NCBI RefSeq assembly: GCF_043641665.1
Contig: NC_092188.1
Coordinates: 21,428,204-21,492,203 of the forward strand
Reading direction: 5' to 3'
Origin: Enoplosus armatus
Taxonomy: Eukaryota; Chordata; Actinopteri; Centrarchiformes; Enoplosidae
DNA: 64,000 bases
A program made the position numbers and the translations under genes. A model generated the notes under the pieces. The model searched no databases. It had not been told where the DNA came from and worked only from the letters and a program-made list of their open reading frames with translations. Below, piece by piece: positions 1 to 14,100 of the stretch. Position 1 is the first letter of the stretch. Each line of letters starts with the position of its first letter.

Positions 1-1316
1 TCTTTTCAAGTGCAATTCCTGTCATTGGACTCTAGATGAAATAGAATTTTAGCCGTGAAAAGTCTAATTTTTAACATTTGCACAGTACATTTAATCTTGC
101 TTTAACCCTCAGTCATGTTCCCTACTTCCCCACTCCTCTTGTTAAATCCCATTAATTGTCAGTAAAGGTCCTCTTTATATGTGCTTAACAGACAGGCTGT
201 ACTCATGCGTGAAGCAGCATGTCAAGAGGAAGAATAGATTTCATTTGGCTCTGCGTGGAAGTTGATTGCTCTGCTGCAGGAGGCTCTGTGTTGGAGCTGC
301 TGTTTAGAAATGACAGATTTCCTTGTTAAATATAATATGCATCACAATGAAGCAAATATATTATTCATTTTGTTCTTGTTTTTAGCTTTTTTTTAATTAA
401 AATCTGTATAAGAATGGTAGAAGTACAGTGTGTGACAATGTACTATTTGGAATTTCAGAATTTGACTTGCATCCACTTCACAATCAGGATGGATCATCAG
501 TTTTAAATCTTTTAATAGATTTATTCCAACTGTTAAGCACAGCTACCTTCCAACAAAAAGAAAATCTTATCATATTAATATGCCAAACTTCCTCAAGTGA
601 AGGTCAACATTTCTTTATCATTACCTACAATTTTTCTTACCTTTCTTTCTTTTCCAACTTTTGATTCAGGGTTTTCTTTAACTCATTTTAATGTGCTGTA
701 CACTCTATTGAATATCAATCAACTTTAATAGTGCTAAGCATTGACCTTAACCATGGCTGCTAGCCACGTCTGATTATCGGTTAATGTACTCTTTCAAGTT
801 CAATGGACTAATCAGTCTTGCAGAGAAAATTCATTATAATATTTCTGACTTTTAAAAGGCTATTTTCATGTTTAATGCACAGTGTTAACACAGCAGATGA
901 ATTGCACCTTTATTGAAACCTAGTCCTGATTTTTGGAATAATGTGACTCAGCATAATGAAAATGAAAATCTGTGCCTGTGCAGATTTAGCATAAGTTTTA
1001 TAAAGTTTGGTCTGTTTCCTCTAAGTTATTGGGTGTGTGGTTAAACTGGATCTACATCATTAGCATCATGTCATATTCTTTCATGATAAAATGCTGCAGA
1101 TTTAGCTATTTCACTCGCTCAAAAGTACAGAGACTCCACAAGGTGTTAAGGTTGCTCATTAGCTCAGTATTCGTGCTTTGTCTTGTAATTAAAAGTCCAC
1201 TACTTCAGTATTTTTCATGTTAGAATGTTAATACAGAACCATCTGAAAAACCTAACACCCTCTCCCTCTTAATCTTGTCCCTCCCTCCCCTCCTTTATCC
1301 CTTCTTGTCTACACAG
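1..1316. other. rims2 intron, part; nothing recognised
   Basis: AT-rich single-copy-looking sequence with only short chance reading frames. It ends in the CT-rich acceptor tract of the first exon seen here. Confidence 0.6.
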
Positions 1317-1455
1317 ACTACCGGACAAACGGCAGAGACTTCCAGAGCTCCACGCTGTCTGTCCCTGAGCAGGTGATGTCGTCTAACCACTGCTCTCGTT
1401 CGGCTGACATCAATCGGGCGCGGTCGCGCTCTCCCAGTGTCCCCCCACCCTCCAG
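1317..1455 (+). CDS. rims2: RIMS2 linker exon (SSTLSVPEQ exon)
   Basis: A pyrimidine tract and acacag precede the exon and gtaact follows. The first two bases complete a codon from an upstream exon outside the window. The frame reads DYRTNGRDFQSSTLSVPEQ, then MSSNHCSRSADINRARSRS and SPSVPPPS. It matches a remembered stretch of mammalian RIM2 closely. The exon ends after two bases of a codon (phase 2). The peptide is Ser/Arg/Pro-rich and presumably disordered. Confidence 0.93.
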
Positions 1456-4400
1456 GTAACTAATGCTCAGTCAACTACTGGGCTGACACTTGATTTCTGG
1501 GTATACGCTTGTTTTTGATATGGATATATTTAACACCACCAACAAACACGTTGAAGGATACTTTCCATGCTTAGGGATCCACAAAATTCTGATAGATGAA
1601 GGGTAATATATGCTTTAGTAAGCTAGTAGACTTCAGGTTACTGTTGTAGCACTAAGCGCTGCCGTCCTCGTACTGCCTTCCAAATCACCCCTATTTAGAG
1701 TAGTGTTTCCTGCAGCTACTCTGAAAGCCTCACATGAACATGAGGCAATGTGCCCCCTGGCCAGTAGGGGGCAGTGTGTGGTGTGTAAACTACATGAGGG
1801 GTGATCCAGTCCGCTTCTGTCACACAGCAGAAGTCTGGACCCCGCCTTTGACCTTAGGCCTTCTCAGTACAGCTCCTCTTCTAGAGTGGACCACCACAGT
1901 GTGTCCGAAGATAACTACTCACCTGACAGGTACACACACGCGCACTCCAGCTTACACTTGTGTGTGCAGTAGATGCATGTACATGCGCGGGCATGCATGA
2001 ACAGATGCTGACAAGCACAAGTGGGGGCTGATGAGTAGACATGCAGGGAGGTGTTTATGCACGCATACACTTATGCACGATGCCGTTTGCCTTAAACTCT
2101 CTGGAAGCTGATCTTGTGTGTGGGTGCTTTTACTCTTTGTGATATATTCCTGCTTTTAAAGAGCAACTTTCTCCATTCCTTTGAAATATTTGATCAAGAT
2201 ATTTTTAATGTGATACAGTGGTGTGGATCCCCTATACCTTGATACTCCCTCTATCTTCCTCTGTCATGTATACAAACAGTATTTCTCCAAACCTCCAAAA
2301 GAGGAATGAAAAAAAATGAACACGTCAAATAGCCAATAAAAAGTATGATCCTTAACGATAAAACTGACGTTGCCACTTCACTAATTCATCCGAAAAGTTA
2401 TATCACAGTTATAATCCTACATGAACACCGGACTGCACTGCGTTACGAGGAGTAATTAACAATTAGGTTTTTCCATTTTAGGCTGAAATGATTTGAAGGC
2501 AGTCGCTGCAAATGCTGCGCAGTGTCCAGTATTTGCATGTATCTCACTATCTTTATGGAAGAGGTGGTCAAGGGGAAGTGGTCAGTTATCCTCCATCAGC
2601 ACTTATTTTCTGTGAGGGTTGGAAAATGTTGCTCCAAGAGTCCAATCATAGCCTTGGCACTGCCAGGCCACAGCTACTTTCCCCCGTCCAATTAACTTTA
2701 TTTGATATTTCTGAGGCTTGGCCTAAATCAGTGTCAGACGCAGAAAATGCACTTATCTAAATTGTCTGGGACAGTGCTCACTTGAGTGTATTTCCGCTGC
2801 TTTAATTAACGGCGTCCTGTTATTTATTGAAAACAGTTGAAAATGACACAGGAAATGAGTCATGGAGAATTTGGAATTGTCCCAGAACTCTGACAATATT
2901 AAAAAAAACATCCTCTGGAATTTATATAGTTTTTTTTGAGGCTGAATTTTGTTTAAAACTTGTGTCATTTTTACTGTATTTTTCTACTTTTTGAAACATT
3001 CTTTAAACTGTGTCTGTAAAAGAAGAAATCTGATGTAATGTGCATGGTCTTAAGTTGTCTAATCATCCAGTAGAAGTGACGCCAAGCAGGTTGAGGTGTT
3101 TGGACCTGTACTGTTCTGTTCTGTTCTTTCCTCCGCGATCGCTGCTGGTGTGTTCGTCGTACTACTTTCATCTGTCTGTGTGGCAAAGCTGAGGAAGACA
3201 TCTCCTCACCATCCGATTTCTCAGCCTCTCTTATCTTCCTCGCCTGTTTTTCCTCTTTGAAACTGTTACATCAACCTTTCCTATGAGCTCTCTCCGTCTC
3301 TTTACATCCTACTTCTTTGAGAAATCTCTCGTTCTCTTCCCCTCGGTCTCCTCACCCCTCCATCTGTCTGCCTATGATTCTGTCTATCTCTGTCTCCAAT
3401 CCTTTCTCTCTCCTTTCCTCCTCCTCCTCTGCTTCTTCCTCAGCGCCATCTCAGATCCATCTCTGTCTTCTCTCCTCCCTCCATGTGGTTGCAGCCATTT
3501 TCTCACCCTACCTCGAACCAGGCATACTCAGCCTACTGATGATCCTCAAAAGGACCCCAGGTAGACTTTTACCTGAGCATGCATGAAGCCCCATTTCTGC
3601 ACCTCCACCCTCCAACCCACAACCCCTTTCTTCTCTTGAGGAAATGGCACTGACACTATGGCATGTTTTCTATCACTGTAGTCTATGCAGTCACTTGACT
3701 TAAAGTCCACTAAGCCTAACTCAACATCACGCAACATGGTTTCTGGATGCACTGAAGAGGCTACTTACCTGGCCATTGTCAGTGCCATCGGTCTTGTGTT
3801 GTGTTAAAGTATATATTTCCTCTGCAAAAGATCAAATATATACATAGTGTTACTTTTCAGCAGTACTGTATATTGAGTAAATGAGTGACTCTGTGGCCAT
3901 ACACTTCATCCATCCAGTATCAGCATTGCTTATTCTCTCTTTTCATCATCTCAGTCATTCTCATAGAAACATTCCTCTCATTTTACTCCAAAAATGTACC
4001 ATGTGAGGAAGTGTGATTCCTAGATGAGCAAATTCCTGATTAGTCTTTTCATCTTATCCAGCAAAAGAGCGACTATAGCAATACTGAAAATGGATAAGTG
4101 TTCTGTGGTTGTGAAGTTTTGTCCAGAAGAGGCGGTTGCTCCTGCAGAGTGTATAGTAGTGTATATTAGCCTTCAGTTTATATGTAATCACTGCCGATCA
4201 GACAGAGAGCAGACAGAGTGAGTCTGGAATGGGAAAAAGTGTACTCCAACTTTTCTTCCTTTGCAGGTTCTTTTTTTTTATGTTACTCCCCCTTCTGCTG
4301 GACACAAAATTAAATGCTGACCAGTTGTGATATTTTTTCGGCAGCCGCAACCATCGCGTGTACCCGATCTGCCGAGAGGAAGCAGTCAGGTTACTGCGTT

Positions 4401-7400
4401 CCACTAGGATGGCCCGCGCATATTCTGAGGGCGCCTACTCCTCCGACTATGACTACGAGAGGTATTGACATGCACTGCCGCTGCATCTGTGCATCCGTCA
4501 TCTTGTGGTCTCTTCAAGTTGTCCCCCGTCCGTCTTTAATTTATCCGTGATCATACATGTGATGACAGAAAAAGATATCCTGTCTGATATCGGTTTTTGT
4601 TAAAGAGTCATCACAGCTCTGAAGTTGTGTTGATGTAAAATAATAATACACAACGGCCTCTGTATGTTGAGGCTCAAAGCTCTGTGTGTTGCTGGTGTCA
4701 GCTGTATGTAAACTGGTTGTTGAGTGCTGGACAGCACATGACTGTTTCTTCGTCGATGTCCTTGTTTATGTACCCATGTACATTATACCAACAGCAGTAT
4801 GTTGATCAGTGGTGTGTGTGGTCTTTAGTGTTGTCCTCCTTTACGTGCTATTGGCAGCTGCTTATAGCTCACCTGTACAATGGCATCTCTGATGCATTGC
4901 TCTGGGCTGCACAGTAGCTTTGTACATTCTGTGTTTGCCCTTTGGCTTCTTGTGTCTGGCCAGAATGGGCTGCCGGGCCGTTCCAAGCACGCATAAAAAG
5001 GCCTGCTGACACCCATCCATCCCCAGGACCCACGCCAGCATCCTGGTGCACCAATAAAAAGAAAGAAGCCCCCCCCCCCCAAAGAAACGCTGTAAATGAC
5101 TCCACTTTTCTCTGTCTTCAATCTTCCGCCTGCTGCCATCTGGCTTTCAGTCAGGAATAACGTGACGTTTGTGCCATTTCTCTCCTCTCCAGGAGGAAAA
5201 AGTGATGAGTCCTCAGAACCCAGCCCGAGAGCCTGACTGACTTTATTAAAGTGTCACAAAGTTTCCCTGAGGCCCAGCTTGGCTCGACTTCAGGCTCAGC
5301 CTATAGCCTAGATAGCCATTAATGAGAGCTCTCCGTCTTCTTTTCTCTCCCTTTCTTTTTGTCTAAACCGACAGAGAAAGCAAAGTGTCTAGCGTCTCGG
5401 TGTTGTCCACAGAGGAACAGAATAGATTACCCTCCTCTCTTCATACAGATACAGTTTGTTTCTGTCTGCACCCAGGCAGAGTAAAAGCAACAGCGAGAAG
5501 TGAAAAGGAATGAGGGCAGAATAAAGAAACAAAAGGCACGTGGAGAGATGAGCTACGGAGAGCATTAGTGGAGTTTGAGCCTTTTGGCAAGTGTCTTAGT
5601 TTAGGTGATTTCCCCGCAGAACATGAGGAAATGTTTTTCATGTTTCTGTTGTTTAAGTGTATCGCCCCAGAGTGTACCTTGAGTGGGACAAAGCCTGCAG
5701 CATATACGCATCAAAACAGCAGCTTTTCCAAGCACAGAAAACAAATATTTTGGACTCAGTTTGAGTCCTGTGAGAATATAGTGAGGAGTGCGGTTCCAAA
5801 GTGCAGTATGTGTATGTCATGGCTATATCCATCAAATTACACCTAATGAGAAGTTTGATTTGTTACAGACACAACCTTCACATTACCCATAAATCCTTAG
5901 CCATAACAACCTCACAATGGGAATCCACTAATGATTATGCTGATCATCACTGTAAATGACTGCAGATAAACAATGTGAAAAGCTACTTACTGACTGATGA
6001 GCCTTTGTTATGCTATTGGAGACAAAAGGACATCTCCTCTACTGGACAATTTTTCATTCTTCTAAAAGGCTACAGACACTACAAGACTATGACAGGATTG
6101 ACTTCTAAAATTCAAATGATTGAAATGACTGTAAGTGAAAGTTTTCCTTCCATGTTCTCAAATGTTAATGTTTAAAATGCAAAGTCTTTTGGTGTCTATG
6201 AGCCTTATTAGAAGCAGCTCCTACCTATTTGTATTGTGCAGAGACTTTTCTTCTGCACTTTAGAATAAAGCTGGTACAATGGTTTGTTTTATTAAACATA
6301 AATCTGTGGGATTTAAGATTTACGAATTTAAACGTCAAACTTTACAGATTCAGTGAACATGCTCTGAACCGCTCCACCTGTGACAATTCATGTCCAAAGG
6401 CCAAGTTGAATATTTCCTTCACAGTTTTGATTGGTTTAGTGTGATGCAGTTTTATGAAAATGTTTTTTTTTTCTTTTCTCTCTGCAAAGTTTAACAGTAT
6501 CCTGGACACTATCAATGACTTTCCTAGTTGAGAAACCTCACCTGCTTTTGTTCCTCCAGCTCTTCAGATCAACGAGATTTGCCTTCATCCTCACTGTGCC
6601 AAAAATACTTATGGTGGCTGGGCATTTTTCAGGAAATAACAGATATAACAAGCCAAATGCAATGTAAAGACACACTTCACTTTTCCCCCCTCACATTTCA
6701 CTCTACCTCAAACAGACTGCAAATGAACACTCACCCACCACGTATAGAGACATAGCACACGGTCCCTGCCAGTTCTACACAACCTGAGGACTTCACAGTT
6801 AATTCACTACAGGGACCATGAACCACACAAAATCCACCTACTGTAGCCCTCTGTCTTTACTGTCCACCCTGAAAATTAAGTAATTCAGCTACTCATGGAG
6901 AATAATAGACAAAGCTGTATGTTAAAAATAAGTAAAGCGTTGCATGTAAGTTGAACCACATGTATATTTCACAAAATCCAAAACTACAAATTCAGTTTTC
7001 AGTGAATAATTTAGATGTCATGGAATGAAACTGAAGCAATACATGCAATTCTGCAGCCTTGATTAAGGTTGTTACCGCTGAAACAGGTTGTTGTTGTCTA
7101 CTGTTCTCTAAGAGTTGCTGAATAATTTCATGTTGTCACTTTAAAGGTCCATACCTGTATTTTCGCTTGTTTTAGTCAATTTTCTGCAAATATACAGTAT
7201 ATGCAAATCATAAATAGTCGACATTACAGCAGACCAGCTTCCAAAGCAGGCTGAAGCGTTTCGTATTTTTTAATGTGTTTTTCCTACCTACATACAGGGT
7301 GAAAATCGTGTTTGGTCATCCATCACAATGAATATCATGTCAATGACTGAAAAATCTGCACCCACATTACAGTGCAAATGTAGTGAATTGTGACCACAAC

Positions 7401-10400
7401 TAAAGCATACATGATGTTTATTCTGATTGCCTGCTTTGAGCAAGTGTCAAATTAAATCCCATACAACAACATACAGAATTTAATGGAAACAAGTGGCCGG
7501 CTAGGAGGTGGGAAAAACATGTTACCGTGTTGTTATGTTATGTTATAGTATAGTATGTGATTTGTAGTAAATTGGTTAAAACATGCAAAAAATAGCAGGT
7601 ATGTTACTTAAACACATGCACCTTGGAGGAGTTTTGAGGGTGCCCTCCATACTGTCCACCCTGCCAGCATACTGTCCCTGCCCTGCTGGGGCCCCACTGA
7701 GTGCCTGCCTATCTCTCAATAACCTCTGTAGGAACCACGGAGCCATGGATAGACACGAGTATCACAGCAGGTCCCGCTCTGCAGACCAACGGCCCACTAT
7801 AGAGCGCCCCACATCTCGCTCGCGCTCCACTGAACGCCCCCACGACTCTTCGCTCATGAGGTCCATGCCGTCTCTGCCATCTGGGAGATCCGCCCCCCCC
7901 TCACCTGCCTTGACGAGGTGTGACCCAGATCGGAGACGCTAACCAGCTTAGCACAGAATCAGACTGGAGTTTTACTTGTACAATCATTTCCCTGAGGCAT
8001 AGCTACTCTGGAGGCAGAGATAATTTAAACATTATAAGACATCAAGAAGTAGACAAAAAACAACACAGCTTTTTAGACTTAAGCCCAGTGAATGCATTCA
8101 AGCTAATATTATGCTGCTAACTGGGAAAATGCAATGCAGACATACAGAGGTATCTAGGTTACTTAGTTAGCCTAGCTGCCTAGTTTGCCCAAATAGCTTC
8201 ATATTCGGCTATTTAGATAAGCTAGATAGCCTGCTAACTATCATAGTAACAAATTAAGTAATTATCCTTCTTCATGTTGTGACCATTGTGTGAACATCTC
8301 TGGTTCTTGTACTCCAACACTGAGGTTCAAATCAACCAATTATCAACCAATGAGATTATTTCTGCCCCCAGAGGGGGCACCTCTCTGCTAAATGTTTGCA
8401 CAACTAAACCCTTTTGTAGAACTAAACCAGTTCCAGTCCCATGAGCTCCCACTCACCCCGAGCCTGACTAACTCACAGAATGAACCAGAAAAACCACATC
8501 ACTACCACCTGCCTCCCACCCTCCTCCCAATACCCTGCTTCCCTGCCTCACCTCACCTCACCCCACCCACCTCCACCTCACGACTACCCCACCACCCACC
8601 TAGCCACTTTCTGTTTTTGTCCCCAAAAGCACCGGTGCTGTATTTTCTTTACACATGTCCCAGGCACGACAGTCCTGACACCGTAGATAGCGTGCTCGCT
8701 CGTTTTCATTTGGAACACACTGCTCATACGCTTTCGTGAGTATAGCAGTGATGGGCCAACATTTTACTTTGATTTCATTACTAACATCAACTGATGCAGT
8801 TTATTCTGTGATGGCATTCTGTTTTTCTTTTTCCTTTGTTTGTTTTGAGTTGAAGCCTTTTGGGGACAGTCTGAACGCATGGTCGCACTGGTCTGCTGTT
8901 TCTGCATTGAACTCTTCTCTCCTTGCAGCTTGATGAGTCGACTGTACATGCGATTCACACCCGGCATCTTTTTATTGCAGCTCAGTTCCCTACAGTCGAT
9001 GTATCCCTCCACTCTCATGCCATGTGCCAAACCTCATTGCTGTGTGCATTGGTTTTATATTTGGAGATAGAAGACACTGATCGGTTATACGTAGATTCCA
9101 CACAATCGGGAAATCTGTTACTTAATGAATATGTTTGCATCATCTACAACAATGTCAAGCTACACACTTTTTACATGGACTATTAGTACTGTCACATAGA
9201 TGATTCAGCTTGAAATTATCAAACAAATATGATGATCTCTCAGTTGTGCTTTGGTACAATTGCTGTCACTGATTATCTCCAATTGAGCCTGACAGTGACA
9301 TGCATCAAAACGTAAGTAAAAGTACATATGTGATCTAACATATGCCAAATAATTAAACTGATCCTACATAAGTTGCCGTTTAAGTCTCCCATTATAGTAT
9401 ATAGCTTCATTTATTATGTTGAGCTTTACTTTCTGCAATCAAACTTGTAAATCAAACTTACAGCTTTACCTGAAAATCCCTTTATTTTTCTCACACTGTG
9501 ATATGGGTGTGACACATCCAGGCCCTGCATCGATCTCGTCCTAATTTGTGTCTCACCCCATTGTCCACTACTTTTTTTGTGTATGTAGGGCGCATCCTCA
9601 TAGTGGATCAGTCCAGACCAGTCCCACCAGTACCCCCATGTCCAGCAGACGAGGACGGCAACTCCCACAGCTCCCACCCACGGGGAAAGACAGAAGTAAG
9701 TGTCCTGGTTGTTTTCTATTTGTATTACAGGGTTACTGTCCGTGAAGAGACATAAAGACATGTCTGTTGAGTGAGGACATCTTTATATTAGTGCCACAGT
9801 GTTTCTGTTCAGTATCTCATAATATAGTTTTTATTTGGTGGCCCAGCTGATTGGGGCTGAGGAAGAGCTTCGGTTTTACTCTTCGCTTTTGACTGAGACA
9901 GGATGGATTATTATTATTTGCTGAAGGAATCTTTCAGTATAAGTTATAGATCGTATATGTGAAGATTTTTCTTTGTTTTGTGCTTCATTGGTGTTTACCT
10001 TTGCCTTCCATCCATAACGTCTCTACTCGGTTCCTTTTCCATTTCTCTCTCAGAAGATGGAGACGAAGGAACAGAGCCTTGTGAAGGTCTGTACCTGAAT
10101 GCACGGGTTTAGTCTTTCAGACTGGGAGTGCTGGCTGAGCCGCACCTTACTCTGAAGGCCGAAACCCTGTCTGCAACAGCGGGGGGCGGGGTTCACTGGA
10201 GGCTAAGCTTACTCTGTGCTCCTTGAACCCTCCCTCTGTTGCAGCAGTGTTTAACGTACAGTTTTCTTGTCCTGTGCCGTCCTGTTGTTACTTACCTGTG
10301 GGCCTGTCTGGTCCTACTATTGATTGTACCAGTGTTGTGTTCCAATGTAGCCTCCCTGTTTCTATGTTTTAAATTATTGGTTTATCTGAACTATTTGGAC

Positions 10401-11120
10401 TGCTGAGATACTTCACCAAAGCCAATATGATATGAATATGAATATGATACTTTGGATACGTTCCATGTCTATTAAACAGTGTAAACTCGAGGCTTTGAGC
10501 TGTGATTAAGGCACAATAGTTTGAACTTCTCGCATCTTCATGACTACAAAGTGGCATCTGAAGTCATGTTTGTTCCTCAGCTCTCCTTTAACAAATGTTA
10601 TGTGTTGTAGCGACTTGTGACGCGTGCTATGAGTAGAACCGTGATGAAAGCAATGATTATTTCACTTGTGTCTTTGAATCAGACACAGTGAAAAACAAAG
10701 ACTGTTGTAGCTTTGCAGTGATTGGAGGGCATGACTGGGACAAAGATAGAGAGAGGGGAAAAAGCTCAGGCAGATCTGGAGAACTTGTCAAAGCACTCGC
10801 AGAACTCTTTCATCATTGTCAGAGTCCATGAGGGCTTTCCCTGTCTTCTGTACAGCTGCCAACCAGCCCCTCTCTCTCTCTCTCTCCATCTTCCTCACTC
10901 TCTCTTGTGCTCTCTCTCTCAGTCCTGCCCTTCTTCTGTATCTGTGCCATCTTTTTATCGCTCTGAAGCCCTCTCTGTCTGGACCTCTCTGTCGCTTCTT
11001 TGTGTCGCCTTTTCCTCTGTATTCCTGCCCCAGTCTCTCTTTCTTTACTTTCTCTTTGTCAGGCAGTCTGTCCTTTCCCACTTGTCTCTCTCTCTCTCCT
11101 TCTTTCTTTCATTGTGTTTG

Positions 11121-11160
<40 letters not shown>

Positions 11161-14100
11161 GTACCTTTCAGGACAGTGGCAGTGTGTGGGCAGTGGGGGG
11201 AGGTATTGATCTGACCTTGTGCTGTAGCTCCCACGGAGCCGTATAGCACTCAGCTTATGTAATGCAAATGTCTGTGTGTGTGAGTGTATGTAGCTTTTTC
11301 TATAGACCGGATCCATATTGTTGCCCCTTGCTGATTACAGAGAAGAGCTGGACTCTTGATAAACCTGCTGTTGCTTTGTCTCGCAGCTGCGCTTCAAAGT
11401 TTAGCCATACCTCACACTTGCACATACCTAATTGTCTTGTATGTTATCTGTTTATGTGTTGCAACTCCTAAGAGGGAACAGGGGAGGAGCACGGGACCCC
11501 TCAACCCCAAAATGGTCGCCCAGGTGTGTTTATCACTACAGAAACAGCCTTCAGACTTGACCTGAAACAATGTGTTTGCCTTGAAATATGTGATGCTGCT
11601 TGATTTTTCCTTCAGAAAAACTGTTCATGAAGAGTTACAAAAAAGAATGAAAATATATTCACAATGAAAATGAATTAAATCTTAAAAGTACAAGCTCTGT
11701 TAGGGACTTTTTTTTTTTGAGTGAGAGTAATGTACAGTACGTGTCGATGTACAGTACATTCATCCACAGGCTTGAATGAACGGCCAGACTGTTGGCAGGA
11801 ACTGGAGTTCCCCACAGTTTCCACTTCCTACTTTCCCATCTGTTTATGTGGTGTGCTTCTGTCCTTTGACTGTGTGGTGCTGTTACTCAACACTGCCATA
11901 GCTGTAGTGCTGACTGACTCAGTGTAAGGTTTCCAAAAAGCCACATTCTGCTTTTTAAATGGTCTGTAATCATTGTGCTCTGATTGATATTCTGCAGGCC
12001 AAGTGCTGCTGTAAGAAGGTTGGAATATTGTATTATGAGTATAGTAACAAATGCACGGTGCAATTCCTCCCACATTGTATAGTATCATTAAGAAAGGTTC
12101 ATAGCATTTTTGTGTAATGACTTATATATTTTTCTGTACAATATATAACTAGTATTCAGTATGTTGGCATAGCAGTGTGTTTGTGTGTGGATCTGTGGGT
12201 GTGTGTTTGAGCACGTACAGTACGAGTTGCCATATTAATGTGACTTTCAGCACCAGTATAAGGTTTCATAGCTCCATCATTTCATGAGCCTCCATCTGTC
12301 TCTCTACTAGCAGCAGACTGTGAGGAAAAACCCCACGGCCCGCCGGTAAATGGGCGGAAAGGCAAGTCCTCTGAAGAGTGTGATGGTGTGACTTTGCTGT
12401 GTGGGCTTTCTCTGTCGACACAACTTCTTCCTGTGTAACATTCACTGGCATCTGTGATTCTCGATACTCTGCTACTCTTGGTGACTCTTCCTTCTTACTT
12501 GCTGCAGCACATTTACACAGTCCTTTACTCAAACTTCCCTTTGTCCACATCTCATCTATCATATAGACTGAGTGTGGTTAATTCCTATTGAGTTGATTTG
12601 AAGTGATGAAATTAGAGAGTTGTATGTAGCTGAAGCTGATGTTAATATGTAGAGAGTGCTGTCGTGGTCTCTGCTGGTCTGTCCTTCTCCGGCTCCAGTA
12701 AGACCCTAATCTGCCCTCTACTTTGATAGAAATGAATTCTGCTCAGCTCCACCTCACAAAGACAGAGCTCTCCATTTCCATTGTGAAATTGCCAATCATT
12801 TTAATTAGACATGGATTATTGAACACACACACATACCCTGTATTATACTCCCTCAAGACTGGCAGTTTCAGTCACATATAGCTCATGTTTAGGGCAGTTC
12901 TCTGCAATTTACTGCCAAAAACTGTCACAAGATAAATTATCAGATCTCAACAAATAATATTTAAGTGTAGTTTTTCCTGAATTCTGTGCTTTTTACTTTG
13001 CTGTATAAGTACTGCAGAGTGTAATCTAGAGTATTTTGTAGGACCTTATAAACTGTTACCACAGTTGGCCAGCAGATGGAGCAAAGTTCATTATGTTTGA
13101 CGAGGAGCTGTCCATGATTTCAGTGCTGAGGTGGCAAAGAGGTCTTTTTCTTTCTTACCACTCCTTACCACTGGTCTCTGTGTATTACTATAACTGTGTA
13201 TTAGAAGCTAATACACATTTTGTGCAGGATCTTACGAAACGTTCCTTGATAATCTAAGGTCCCTAAGATTCCTGTAGTGTGCAGACCAGTGTGTGTATAT
13301 ATATGTATGTATGTGTGTGTCTTGCTGTAGAAGTGACATGGGAGGACCAGCAGCGAGGGCTGAATGGCTCTCTGTCTGATGGAGGGACACAGCCACACCC
13401 CTCCCTCACTGACACAGGTTGGTTGGTCTGGGCGTGGATTTCTGACACTATAAAAGCCATATTTCACTTTGATAGAGTATTAGACTCCTTTTTCATAATC
13501 AATCATATGAGTCCATGAACAGTAACCAACTCACTGAATCTGTCCTGACAGAAAAGTGCATCATGGCGATGAGATGGAGCCTATTCATGGCTTAACCAAT
13601 AGCAAAGTTCTTACGAAATGAAACCGCTCTACCCTCTACCATAACTGTGAGGACTCAATCAGCCTGTAGTGTATCCATCATCCATCATCATCGTTTGTGC
13701 TTAAACAAAGCACTGATTGTTTCTTATTCATGAACCCATATAACCGAAACAATATTCTCCCAAAGTGATCTGTCGCATGTCCGCGCTCTCCTTCACAGTT
13801 TGTGTGGGCTCGTATCAGCTGGATTACAGCCTCACCACAGTCAGACCTGGACCATGTCCAGTCGATGCTGGATGTTGGAAAAATGATTTTTCTTTTTAAA
13901 AGCAGGAGATATAATGCAAGGAGAGCTCGCTTCATATATTTTGTGTGGGCCAGCAGGATTATTTGAAATGGTGATTAACATGAGGTGTCCCAGGTCAGCC
14001 TCTGGGTGGCGTCCTTCTGTTTTTCTGTCTCTCCCTCCCCAGTGTGGTTTTGCAGTGCAGCACGGAGCTGATGTTTCTGTAGATTCTCTGTTCTTTTCTT

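Noticed and set aside
10722..11246. 174-residue Ser/Leu-rich open frame
   Set aside because: Product of the CT repeat; no recognised protein and no splice or start support.
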